NCBI RefSeq assembly: GCF_021278965.1
Contig: NZ_CP065589.1
Span: 4,159,001-4,223,000 of the forward strand
Source of the DNA: Chryseobacterium capnotolerans
GTDB lineage: Bacteria; Bacteroidota; Bacteroidia; Flavobacteriales; Weeksellaceae
Direction: 5' to 3'
Length of the DNA stretch: 64,000 nucleotides
Every line of letters starts with the position of its first letter. Position 1 is the stretch's first letter. The notes beneath the pieces were generated by a model. That model saw only the letters and a list, made by a program, of their open reading frames with translations. It did no database searches and was not told the origin of the DNA. The position numbers and the translations under genes were made by a program. Positions 52,730 to 61,214 of the stretch are shown here, in pieces.

Positions 52730-54433
52730 ATGAAGAAATTATTATATACTTCACTCTTTATTACAGCATTGATTAGTCCCAAGGTTAATGCCCAGTATCA
52801 GCCACAAAACACTTCAAAAGAAGACATGAAAAAGGCTCATCAATGGGTTGAAAAAACATATAAAAATCTTTCACAAGATGAAAAACTGGGACAGCTTTTT
52901 ATTGTTGCTCTTTATACCAATAAAGGAGAAGACTATATCAATCAGGTAAGAAATATTGTTGCTAATGATAAAATTGGAGGTTTAATCCTTATGCAGGATG
53001 ATGCAGCAAGAGAAATTAACCTGGTGAATGAATTCCAGCAAAAATCCAAAATTCCTTTGATGATTGGTATGGATGCTGAATGGGGTTTATTTCAGAGAAT
53101 TGCAACAGCACATAAATTCCCATGGGCTATGACACTGGGAGCTATTCAGGATAAGAATTTAGTGTATCAGATGTCAGCAAAAATTGCTGAAGACTGTCAC
53201 AGAATGGGAATTAATTGGGATTTTGCTCCGGTAGTGGATGTAAATACGAACCCAAACAATCCTATTATCGGGAACAGAAGCTTCGGTTCTGAAGTGGATA
53301 ATGTTATTAATTCAGCCCTATCCTATTCTAACGGGCTTCAGGACAACAATATATTAGCAGCTATTAAACATTTCCCCGGCCACGGTGATACCAGTACGGA
53401 TTCACACCTTGATCTACCAGTGGTTTCCCATAATATGGAAAGGCTAAACTCAACAGAGCTTGCTCCATTTAAAGCTTTAATGGATAAAGGGATTGGTGGC
53501 GTTATGGTCGCACATTTATATGTTCCAAGTTTAGAATCCGGAAAAGGTATCCCGGCGTCTGTTTCTAAGAATATCATCACTGGTTTATTAAAAGATAAAC
53601 TTGGTTATAAAGGGTTAATTATTACAGATGCACTAAATATGGGTGCTGTAGCCAACAAATATAAACCTGGAGAACTGGATGCAATGGCATTTAAGGCTGG
53701 AAATGACATTATGCTTTTCTCTCAGGGAGTTTCTGAAGGGAAAAAACTGATTCAGAAAGCTATTGACAGCAAGGAAATCCCTCAATCCAGAGTAGAGGAA
53801 AGTGTCAAGAAAATTTTATTAACAAAATATTTCCTGGGACTTACTCAATACATTCCAAAAAATCCGGAAAATATCAATGCTGATCTGAATAATGATTCTC
53901 ATAAAACTTTGGTTCAAAATCTTTATTCCAATGCACTAACGTTATTAAAGGATGAAAAAAAATTGCTTCCTTTATCTGGAAAACAGACATATTATGTTCC
54001 TTTAGAGGAAGCTCCTTACCAGACGTTTGCGAATAGAATGGGATCAAACATCATTATCAAGAAGGCAGGTGACATCAATACGATTCCAGCCGGATCTACA
54101 GTAATTATAGGGTTCCATAAAGATAATTCAACAGCTTATAAGCCCTATAAAATATCTTCGGAATCTAAGAAAGTACTTGCTGACCTTACTAAAAATCAGA
54201 ATGTAATTCTCAATGTATTCGGAAGCGCCTATGCATTAAAAGACATTGATTTATCTAAAGTTTCAACAGTTCTGGTATCTTATGAAAATAATGATGATTC
54301 AATGAATGCAACGGCAGATGCTTTAAACGGAAAAACAAAAATCTGGGGCAGACTTCCTGTATTGGTCAACGATCAGCTGAAGCCGGGAATGGGTATAGAC
54401 CTTAATCCTGTTTCTCCAACAAATACTAAATAA
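52730..54433 (+). CDS. GH3 family beta-N-acetylhexosaminidase (NagZ-like), secreted
   Basis: 567 residues from ATG 52730 (an upstream in-frame start at 52622 is rejected because it precedes the signal peptide). Signal peptide LYTSLFITALISPKVNAQ. The GH3 nucleotide-independent barrel has WDFAPVVDVNTNPNNPIIG, the NagZ signature KHFPGHGDTSTDSH with the acid/base His-Asp pair, and the nucleophile Asp in LIITDALNMGA. A C-terminal alpha/beta domain follows. A periplasmic enzyme removing GlcNAc from peptidoglycan or chitin fragments is likely. Confidence 0.9.
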   Translation: MKKLLYTSLFITALISPKVNAQYQPQNTSKEDMKKAHQWVEKTYKNLSQDEKLGQLFIVALYTNKGEDYINQVRNIVANDKIGGLILMQDDAAREINLVNEFQQKSKIPLMIGMDAEWGLFQRIATAHKFPWAMTLGAIQDKNLVYQMSAKIAEDCHRMGINWDFAPVVDVNTNPNNPIIGNRSFGSEVDNVINSALSYSNGLQDNNILAAIKHFPGHGDTSTDSHLDLPVVSHNMERLNSTELAPFKALMDKGIGGVMVAHLYVPSLESGKGIPASVSKNIITGLLKDKLGYKGLIITDALNMGAVANKYKPGELDAMAFKAGNDIMLFSQGVSEGKKLIQKAIDSKEIPQSRVEESVKKILLTKYFLGLTQYIPKNPENINADLNNDSHKTLVQNLYSNALTLLKDEKKLLPLSGKQTYYVPLEEAPYQTFANRMGSNIIIKKAGDINTIPAGSTVIIGFHKDNSTAYKPYKISSESKKVLADLTKNQNVILNVFGSAYALKDIDLSKVSTVLVSYENNDDSMNATADALNGKTKIWGRLPVLVNDQLKPGMGIDLNPVSPTNTK

Positions 54434-54458
54434 ACAACATCAAAACAACAATAATCTA

Positions 54459-55607
54459 ATGAAAATAGGCATACTTTGCTATCCTACCTATGGTGGAAGC
54501 GGAATTGTAGCAACAGAACTGGGAATGTCTCTTGCCAATAAAGGATATGAAGTACACTTCATCAGCTCTGCGCTTCCTGCAAGATTAGACATTACCAATC
54601 CAAATATTTTCTTTCACAGGGTAAATGTTCAGACGTATCCGCTGTTCCAATACCAACCTTATGATATTGCGTTAAGCTCTATGATCTACAGGGTTGTCAA
54701 TCTCTATAAACTGGATCTGCTGCACGCTCATTATGCCATTCCTTACGCATATGCGGCATTTACAGCTAAGCAGATGCTTCAGGAAGACAATAATGATATT
54801 CCCCTGGTAACAACATTGCACGGTACAGATATTACTCTTGTAGGGCAACATCCAAGTTATAAACATGCAGTAGAATTTTCCATCAACAAATCAGATGCTA
54901 TTACTTCGGTTTCTGAAAGCCTGAAAAAAGATACTCTTCAATTTTTCAATATCAAAAAAGAAATCCAGGTGATTACCAACTTTATTGATAATTCTGAATT
55001 TGATGATTGTACAGAATGTCAGAGAACCCAATTTGCGAATCCTGATGAAAAAATATTGATCCACGTATCGAACCTCCGTCCTGTAAAACGTGTGGATGAG
55101 GTATTACAGATCTTTAAAAATGTTGAGAAAAAGGTAAAATCCAAACTTATTATCATAGGTGAGGGTCCGGATATGGAAAAAGTCAACCAATTCCTTGAAG
55201 AAAACCCGGATCTTATTTCAAAAATCCGTCTTTTAGGAAAAGTGAATGATCTTTATAAAATCTTACAACTTTCTGATGTATTTTTACTCCCATCAGAGCA
55301 GGAAAGCTTTGGTTTGGCAGCCTTGGAAGCAATGGCAGCTTATACTCCGGTTATCAGTTCAAATGCAGGAGGGATTCCAGAGGTAAATATTCAGGGAGAA
55401 ACGGGATATTTAGCAGAAATCGGAAATGTAGAAGCAATGAGCAACTATACAATCAAACTGTTGAGCAATGAAGAACTTTTAACCAAAATGAAAGAAAATG
55501 CTAAAGAACAGGCTATAAAATTCGATTTGAAAAACATTCTTCCTATCTATGAGAAAATGTATAGAACAACGATAGAAAATTTTAAAAAGGAGTTGACGAA
55601 AGTATAA
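54459..55607 (+). CDS. bshA: BshA: N-acetyl-alpha-D-glucosaminyl L-malate synthase
   Basis: A 382-residue GT4 glycosyltransferase. N-terminal YPTYGGSGIVATELG and TTLHGTDITLVG, then the UDP-sugar domain with SNLRPVKR, IIGEGPDM and LLPSEQESFGLAALEAMA (E-x7-E). These match BshA, the first enzyme of bacillithiol synthesis, which joins GlcNAc to L-malate. It is a marker of thiol chemistry in Bacteroidota and Firmicutes. It lies 25 bases after the GH3 gene. Confidence 0.92.
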   Translation: MKIGILCYPTYGGSGIVATELGMSLANKGYEVHFISSALPARLDITNPNIFFHRVNVQTYPLFQYQPYDIALSSMIYRVVNLYKLDLLHAHYAIPYAYAAFTAKQMLQEDNNDIPLVTTLHGTDITLVGQHPSYKHAVEFSINKSDAITSVSESLKKDTLQFFNIKKEIQVITNFIDNSEFDDCTECQRTQFANPDEKILIHVSNLRPVKRVDEVLQIFKNVEKKVKSKLIIIGEGPDMEKVNQFLEENPDLISKIRLLGKVNDLYKILQLSDVFLLPSEQESFGLAALEAMAAYTPVISSNAGGIPEVNIQGETGYLAEIGNVEAMSNYTIKLLSNEELLTKMKENAKEQAIKFDLKNILPIYEKMYRTTIENFKKELTKV

Positions 55608-55634
55608 TATTTCTATTATATTTATCGTCACACT

Positions 55635-56894
55635 ATGACGGAAAAATTACTTCAATATCTTTGGAACTATAAAGTTTTCAAATATTTTGACTTCAAGGAT
55701 ATTGAAGGAAATTCTGTTGAAATTCTACAATTCGGGAAATGGAACAAAGATGCCGGACCGGATTTTTTGGATTCTAAAATTAAAATCAACGGTGTGGTTC
55801 TCGCCGGAAATATAGAACTACATGTACGTTCCTCGGACTGGATTTTTCATAATCATTCTCAGGATCCCAATTACCAGAACATTATTCTTCATGTGGTTTT
55901 TCAACATGATACTGAAATTAGCAAACTTACTGATCAGAAGGTTCCTACTCTTGAACTGAAGCATTATATTGACGAAAATATAGTATGGAAATACGAAAGG
56001 TTAGTGAATGGTAATCAGTTTATTGCCTGTGAAAACATTTTTAACAAAGATAAAATTCCTGTCCATTTTCACGAAGGAAATATTCTGAAAAAACTGGAAG
56101 AAAAATCTATTGAACTAGAGCAAAGTCTAGCTTTCCATAAAAATAATTTTGAAGCAGTTTTATTCCACAGCCTTGCTTATTCTTTTGGATTAAAAGTAAA
56201 CGCTCATATTTTCAGACAGATTGCGGAAAGTATTGATTATAGTATTGTCAATAAGATTCGCCAAAATCCATTGCAATTGGAAGCATTATTGTTTGGAATT
56301 TCAGGATGGCTCATTACTCCCGAAGACGGCCAGATGAAAATATGGAAGCGGGAATTTGATTTTCTGAAAGCGAAGTTTAAACTGCCGGATCTCCTGTTTC
56401 ATCCTAAATTTTTAAGATTACGACCTCCTAATTTCCCTACAATTCGTTTGTCGCAGCTTACAGATCTTTATAAGCATCAAAATTTATTTTCAAAAGTTAT
56501 GGATGCCGAAAACACTGAAGAATTGTATAATCTATTCAAAACTGTAAAAGCTTCTGAGTACTGGGACTGTCATTTTAATTTTGGAACTATATCAAAAGTA
56601 CAACCTAAAACCCTGAGTAAGGATTTTATTGATCTCATCATTCTAAATACTATTCTTCCCTTACAGTATACTTACCATAAATATCACAGTGAAGAAATTG
56701 CAGATAAAATCCTAGAGTTCTACCAAAATATTCATGCGGAAAAAAACTCGGTTATCCAAAACTGGAAAAACCTTGGAGTGTCTGTCAACAATGCCCTGGA
56801 AAGCCAGAGCCTTATTTATCACTATAAAAATTCATGTGAAGAAAAAAATTGCTTAACTTGCAGTATTGGATTTAAACTTTTAAAAGAATCTTGA
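55635..56894 (+). CDS. DUF2851 family protein
   Basis: A 419-residue cytoplasmic protein. Landmarks: FGKWNKDAGPDFLDSKIKI, GNIELHVRSSDWIFHNH, NIILHVVFQHD, and LFHSLAYSFGLKVN, with a C-terminal Cys cluster SCEEKNCLTCSIG. The N-terminal block (acidic GPDF...E-x-H) resembles a nuclease-like core, but the family has no assigned function. It is conserved next to a PspC-like gene in flavobacteria as far as I recall. Confidence 0.88.
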   Translation: MTEKLLQYLWNYKVFKYFDFKDIEGNSVEILQFGKWNKDAGPDFLDSKIKINGVVLAGNIELHVRSSDWIFHNHSQDPNYQNIILHVVFQHDTEISKLTDQKVPTLELKHYIDENIVWKYERLVNGNQFIACENIFNKDKIPVHFHEGNILKKLEEKSIELEQSLAFHKNNFEAVLFHSLAYSFGLKVNAHIFRQIAESIDYSIVNKIRQNPLQLEALLFGISGWLITPEDGQMKIWKREFDFLKAKFKLPDLLFHPKFLRLRPPNFPTIRLSQLTDLYKHQNLFSKVMDAENTEELYNLFKTVKASEYWDCHFNFGTISKVQPKTLSKDFIDLIILNTILPLQYTYHKYHSEEIADKILEFYQNIHAEKNSVIQNWKNLGVSVNNALESQSLIYHYKNSCEEKNCLTCSIGFKLLKES

Positions 56895-56895
56895 A

Positions 56896-57117
56896 ATGCT
56901 GAGTAATATCCGTCATAAAATGGAAAGAGAATGGTTTGGTGTACTGACAAGAACAGGGGCTAAGCTCGGAATTCCAGTATCCAAATTAAGAGTTTTCTTC
57001 ATCTACTCTACTTTTGCTACTGCCGGTTTTTTCTTTCTGATTTATCTGGGTTTGGCATTTACTTTGTGGATTAAAGATATTTTTATCACCAGAAGACCCA
57101 GTGTCTTTGATTTATAA
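56896..57117 (+). CDS. Small PspC-like membrane protein
   Basis: 73 residues. An amphipathic N-terminus with GVLTRTGAKLGIPVSKLRVFF resembles the PspC (phage shock) helix, and a membrane helix (FATAGFFFLIYLGLAFTLWI) follows. Too short for a full PspC. Starts 1 base after DUF2851 and stops 2 bases before the GNAT gene, so it is part of one transcript. Confidence 0.75.
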   Translation: MLSNIRHKMEREWFGVLTRTGAKLGIPVSKLRVFFIYSTFATAGFFFLIYLGLAFTLWIKDIFITRRPSVFDL

Positions 57118-57119
57118 TT

Positions 57120-57632
57120 ATGGAATTTTTACCAATTACTTCTGCTGAAGATCATAGAATTCAGGAAATCTATTCTTCTTATATCAGCACTTTTCCTATA
57201 GACGAGCAAAGAGATCATCAACAGTTTCTGGATTTATTTTCAAATCCAAAAGTACGTTTCATGTCTATAGTACATGAGTCTGAAGCTATAGGATACCTCA
57301 TCTTATGGGAACTGAGTTCGTTTGTTTTTGTAGAACATTTTGAGGTGTTTGAGGCTTTCAGAAGTAAAAAGCTAGGCTCTCATATTATGCAGCATTTATT
57401 GGAAAATTATGCAAGAATTATCCTTGAAATTGAACCTGAAGATCTGAATGAAGATGCTAAAAGACGCTATTCTTTCTATCAGAGAAATAATTTCGAGCAG
57501 ATTGACACTACTTATGTACAGCCAAGTTATGGAGAAGGGAAACAATCTTTAAACCTATGGCTGCTGGCTAATTATTCTCCTGAAAATGTGGAGGAGCTTA
57601 AAACTGAAATTTGCGATATTGTTTATCCTTAA
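57120..57632 (+). CDS. GNAT-family N-acetyltransferase
   Basis: A 170-residue acetyl-CoA-dependent acyltransferase. The central fold is SIVHESEAIGYLILWEL then VEHFEVFEAFRSKKLGSHIMQHL, where R-x3-LG-x2-(I/L) forms the pyrophosphate loop in variant form. The FYQRNNFEQID C-terminal block is typical. The substrate is unknown. Last gene of the plus-strand unit, with a terminator behind it. Confidence 0.85.
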   Translation: MEFLPITSAEDHRIQEIYSSYISTFPIDEQRDHQQFLDLFSNPKVRFMSIVHESEAIGYLILWELSSFVFVEHFEVFEAFRSKKLGSHIMQHLLENYARIILEIEPEDLNEDAKRRYSFYQRNNFEQIDTTYVQPSYGEGKQSLNLWLLANYSPENVEELKTEICDIVYP

Positions 57633-57636
57633 TATA

Positions 57637-57670
57637 AAACGCCGGAGTATTTCCGGCGTTTATTTTTATT
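57637..57670 (+). terminator. Terminator after the GNAT gene
   Basis: AAACGCCGGA / TTCCGGCGTTT hairpin with a 4-base loop and a TATTTTTATT tail. Confidence 0.85.
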
Positions 57671-57761
57671 GAAATTGAAAGCTTAATGAGATAAGGGATT
57701 TCATCACAGATTTTCACAGGTGTTTGTGCTTTATTTTAAGTATAAAGCATCAAACAATTAC

Positions 57762-58496
57762 CTAATTCACTTCGTACTCCAACTTTATGGTAATACTGGC
57801 TTCTTTCTCCTTGGAAGAAGTGTTGAATGTTCCGCCATAGGAATAATCTTCGTTTGAATTCGGGGCTGTAATCTGGATGACTCCCATCGTAGCTTTTTTA
57901 AGATTCCCTAAGCTGCTTCCTGAATTTTCTGCAATTTTTTCAGCTCTTTCTTTAGCATCTTTTGTTGCGCTTGCAATCATTTCCTGCTTTACAGTTGCCA
58001 ATTTGGTGTAAAAATAGGAAGGTGAAGAAGAAGTGAACTCAATTCCACGATTGATAATTTCAGTAATGTTTCTGGAAAGGTTTTCAATTTTGCCTACTTC
58101 TTTGCTTTCAATAGATACATTTTGGGAAAGATTGTATCCTGAAAATTCTCCTTGTACATAATTCCCATTAGAGTCATTATAACTTCTGAATTGCTTTTGA
58201 ATGTCTACAGATGAAAATACAATCTCATTCTGTTTTATTCCTTTTGATATCAGATAATCATTGATCACTTTTCTATCCATAGCCAATTCATCATAAGCTG
58301 ATTTCAGGTCAGAATTATTTTTAGAAAAGCTTCCTGACCAAGTAATGAGATCAGAAGTAAACTGTTTGGAGCCTAACCCTGTTACGGAAATGGTATTTTC
58401 AGATTTATTTCTGTTTTTGATTGCATTGCCCAAAAAACCAAGGCCAAGAACAAATCCTAAAGCGCCTACTGCAACTGCAATAATATTTTTATTCAT
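57762..58496 (-). CDS. SIMPL domain protein (DUF541)
   Basis: 244 residues with an N-terminal membrane or signal segment (IIAVAVGALGFVLGLGFLGNA). The SIMPL/DUF541 domain includes ISVTGLGSKQFTSDLITWSG, the FSSVDIQKQFRSY block and the KERAEKIAENSGSSLGNL motif. Bacterial relatives such as YggE are periplasmic and linked to oxidative or envelope stress; the mechanism is unclear. Monocistronic. Confidence 0.87.
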   Translation of the reverse strand: MNKNIIAVAVGALGFVLGLGFLGNAIKNRNKSENTISVTGLGSKQFTSDLITWSGSFSKNNSDLKSAYDELAMDRKVINDYLISKGIKQNEIVFSSVDIQKQFRSYNDSNGNYVQGEFSGYNLSQNVSIESKEVGKIENLSRNITEIINRGIEFTSSSPSYFYTKLATVKQEMIASATKDAKERAEKIAENSGSSLGNLKKATMGVIQITAPNSNEDYSYGGTFNTSSKEKEASITIKLEYEVN

Positions 58497-58628
58497 AAAA
58501 TATGTGAATTTGATTTGATTATGAGTTTATTGCAGCAATTTCCATTCCAATATTTTAAGATTTTCTTAACACAAATGAAAACACTGGATGAAAATTAAAT
58601 GGATATTAAAAAGTCAAAAAATAGAACC

Positions 58629-59468
58629 TTATTTATGACTATTATTTAGCCGTTCAATAAAAAGAGGAATGACTTCTTCCATTCTCAGCATAACCCCTGA
58701 TAAATTTCGGGCTTTCACATACGTACGAACCTGGGGTTTAGCTCCAAATGAAAATTCTATAAACTCAGAAATCTTATCAGCAGGTATTCCGGCTTTGACA
58801 AAATAATCATCATCTATCCTATCCCTTACCCAGACAATATGCTCCTGAAGGTCATCATATCGGTATTGTCTTTTTTGCTTTCTGGCTTTTCCACTGACGA
58901 GATCATATACTCCCTGCACATTCAGGTTTCCTAATAATATAGGTAAAAGAACACTTTTCACTTCTGCCGGTTTTTCCCGCATCTTTCCAACGGGTTGTGG
59001 AAGACCTACTGCTTGTTGTACCTGTTCGCCCTTATCCACTTTGGCTACGATCCTGGAATCCTGATTGAGATCACCGGATAGCTTTTTTACGATTTTCACT
59101 TCTCCTACATCTTTGGGAATCTGAAAAAGTGTTACCAGCAATTGAGCATTAATACCATCCATAAGAACTTTTCTTGAAACTCTACTGAAATCTTCTTTTA
59201 CAAATCTCAGTTCATCGTTAGGATTAGCCTCAATGGAAAACATCCCCTGTGAATTGGAATATACTTTTTTATCCGTAGACATATTAACAATGATTACAGC
59301 ACTTAAACTTTCTCCGCTGTCATCAATAATTCTCCCGCTTACTGTCTGCTGGGAAAGCAAAAGATTACTGCACAGTATAACAAGGAAAAAAAAGCTTTTT
59401 CTCCAATAAGCATTTATAATATTTTTGATATTGCAATTCAATTGTTCTTTAATGTTTAAAAATACCAA
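58629..59468 (-). CDS. Secreted protein with carboxypeptidase-like regulatory domain, third tandem paralogue
   Basis: Up to 279 residues. The only in-frame start is a TTG at 59468, so the start is uncertain. A hydrophobic signal (KSFFFLVILCSNLLLSQ) is followed by a CarboxypepD_reg-like beta domain (VSGRIIDDSGESLSAVIIVN and MFSIEANPNDELRFVKEDF). A family-specific C-terminal region has SGDLNQDSR, a VQ-rich linker and a helical KAGIPADKISEFIEFS end. Related to the two genes upstream on the same strand; 3 bases separate it from its neighbour. Confidence 0.78.
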   Translation of the reverse strand: MVFLNIKEQLNCNIKNIINAYWRKSFFFLVILCSNLLLSQQTVSGRIIDDSGESLSAVIIVNMSTDKKVYSNSQGMFSIEANPNDELRFVKEDFSRVSRKVLMDGINAQLLVTLFQIPKDVGEVKIVKKLSGDLNQDSRIVAKVDKGEQVQQAVGLPQPVGKMREKPAEVKSVLLPILLGNLNVQGVYDLVSGKARKQKRQYRYDDLQEHIVWVRDRIDDDYFVKAGIPADKISEFIEFSFGAKPQVRTYVKARNLSGVMLRMEEVIPLFIERLNNSHK

Positions 59469-59471
59469 ATT

Positions 59472-60281
59472 TTATCTGGCATCAAGCTTGTTTAATTTAC
59501 GATATTCAGCAAAAGCCACTTCTAGTTCAAATCTTAGTACATCTTTATTAAAATCTTTCCTGAATTTTTTTGATAGGTATCTTGTTTCTTCTGCATACAG
59601 TAAAAATGTATCAATCTGTTCATCTTCCATTCCATATTTTCTCAGGAAGTCTAAATTTACTTCATTTTTAAGCTGTATCATGAAATCCTGGAATTCAATA
59701 TAATTTGCTTTTGTAATTTTAGGCTTGCTGGCATTAGTAAACAGATTAATCGCTTTACCGATGACACCCAAAACATCCACTTGTCCTGCATTAAAATCGT
59801 GACCAGTAAAGGTTTTGGAAATGGTTTTATCAGGTAAAGGCTCAGTTAAAGGACTTTTCATATATTTTGACATATCTGATTTTAAAGACCTTAGTTTTTG
59901 AGACTCGCTAAGACGTTTGCTATCCTTTTCCAGATTTCCCGTAGGTTTAAAAGCAATTTTAACTTCCGGAATCTGAATTTCGGCTTTTTGAAGAATCATC
60001 AGTACAGGAGTATTGAAGTCTTCTTTTGAGACCTTCTTACTGGCACGATAAAATCCTTCTTTTACAGATCTTATTTCATCATTTTCATTAGCATCTATCA
60101 CAAATTTCCCCGAAGAATCAGTGAGTACAGATATATTTTTCGAAACATTAATGATGAGTACCGGATTAATATTAGCATTACTATTGTCAGTAACACGTCC
60201 TGTTATTTTTTGCTGTGATAACAATATCCCTGATATAAGAGACAGGATAATATACAGACTGGTTTTAAATAGGTTCTCCAT
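59472..60281 (-). CDS. Secreted protein with carboxypeptidase-like regulatory domain, second tandem paralogue
   Basis: 269 residues with a signal peptide (SLYIILSLISGILLSQ). Regulatory beta domain: ITGRVTDNSNANINPVLIIN, KFVIDANENDEIRSVKEGFY. The family C-terminal region has TGNLEKDSKRLS, KLRSLKSDMSKYM, and VDVLGVIGKAINLF, then the helical FLRKYGMEDEQIDTFLLYA. It lies 3 bases from each neighbour, so the three form an operon. Confidence 0.8.
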   Translation of the reverse strand: MENLFKTSLYIILSLISGILLSQQKITGRVTDNSNANINPVLIINVSKNISVLTDSSGKFVIDANENDEIRSVKEGFYRASKKVSKEDFNTPVLMILQKAEIQIPEVKIAFKPTGNLEKDSKRLSESQKLRSLKSDMSKYMKSPLTEPLPDKTISKTFTGHDFNAGQVDVLGVIGKAINLFTNASKPKITKANYIEFQDFMIQLKNEVNLDFLRKYGMEDEQIDTFLLYAEETRYLSKKFRKDFNKDVLRFELEVAFAEYRKLNKLDAR

Positions 60282-60284
60282 ACC

Positions 60285-61031
60285 TTATTTTTGAGTCTGT
60301 GGAGCTCGATAAGAAGATATCCTTGTCAGGACAAAACGTTGAAACCTATAAAGGTCTGCATCACTACAAAATCCATATTTCAGGATTTTTTTCCTTTCAA
60401 AACCACCTGCTAAAACATAGGAAATAAAATGATCTATTAATGGTTTCTCTATTTTAAGATTGATAAAATAATCATCCCCAAGACTTGTCCGGATATAATT
60501 CATCAAATCAATATCATCCCATTTATCTTTAACTTTCCCTATAGAAAACCCTTCTCCTTTCGGTTGTACAAATTCTCCAGGTTTGGCGGCAAGGATCCTC
60601 GGATCCGATTTTTGTGCAATATACTGTTTAATCTCAGTCTCCAGCTTTTGGACCTTTTTAGGTTTATTATAGCTTCTTGAGTCTATTTTTAAATTTCCGG
60701 TAAGTCCCTGCTTAACTTCCACTTCAGGAATCTGAATGGTTGAACGAATAAGACTGATATTCATAGGAGACTGTATATTTTCCTGAGATACATTTTTCAC
60801 TACTCTGTCATACCCAGCTTTTATAAATCGTAATTCATCTCCTACTCTTCCGGAAATCATGAAATGTCCATCCCCGTTTGAGAACACCATTTCATCAGTC
60901 CGGACATTAACTACAGTGACATCTTGTATCTCTGCACCACTCTCAGAAATTATCTTTCCGAAGATATAGCTTTGAGCATTGGAATGAATGAATACGATAA
61001 GGAATAAAAAAAAGAGTAGTTTGGATTTCAC
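60285..61031 (-). CDS. Secreted protein with carboxypeptidase-like regulatory domain, first tandem paralogue
   Basis: 248 residues with a signal peptide (KLLFFLFLIVFIHSNAQ). Domain: IFGKIISESGAEIQDVTVVN, HFMISGRVGDELRFIKAGYD. Family region: TGNLKIDSRSYNKPKKVQKL, GEGFSIGKVKDKWDDIDLM and a terminal helix ending in a Cys-containing YGFCSDADLYRFQRF. First gene of the three-gene operon. The upstream gap (61032-61214) is shared with the divergent helicase gene. Role unknown, probably envelope-associated. Confidence 0.8.
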   Translation of the reverse strand: MKSKLLFFLFLIVFIHSNAQSYIFGKIISESGAEIQDVTVVNVRTDEMVFSNGDGHFMISGRVGDELRFIKAGYDRVVKNVSQENIQSPMNISLIRSTIQIPEVEVKQGLTGNLKIDSRSYNKPKKVQKLETEIKQYIAQKSDPRILAAKPGEFVQPKGEGFSIGKVKDKWDDIDLMNYIRTSLGDDYFINLKIEKPLIDHFISYVLAGGFERKKILKYGFCSDADLYRFQRFVLTRISSYRAPQTQK

Positions 61032-61214
61032 AGGTTATTTTTTATAAAGCAAAGCTAAAATTATTTTTAAATTAGAACATAAGGTTTAACCACCATTAAC
61101 GCCTTTTAGTATTTCTAGCAGCCTTTTGCCCCCCAAACTGTTAAATAGCCGGATCGAATTGTTAAATTTTCTTTTAAATTTTAGCTAACTTGCAGTCTCA
61201 ATTCTCTTTTAATA

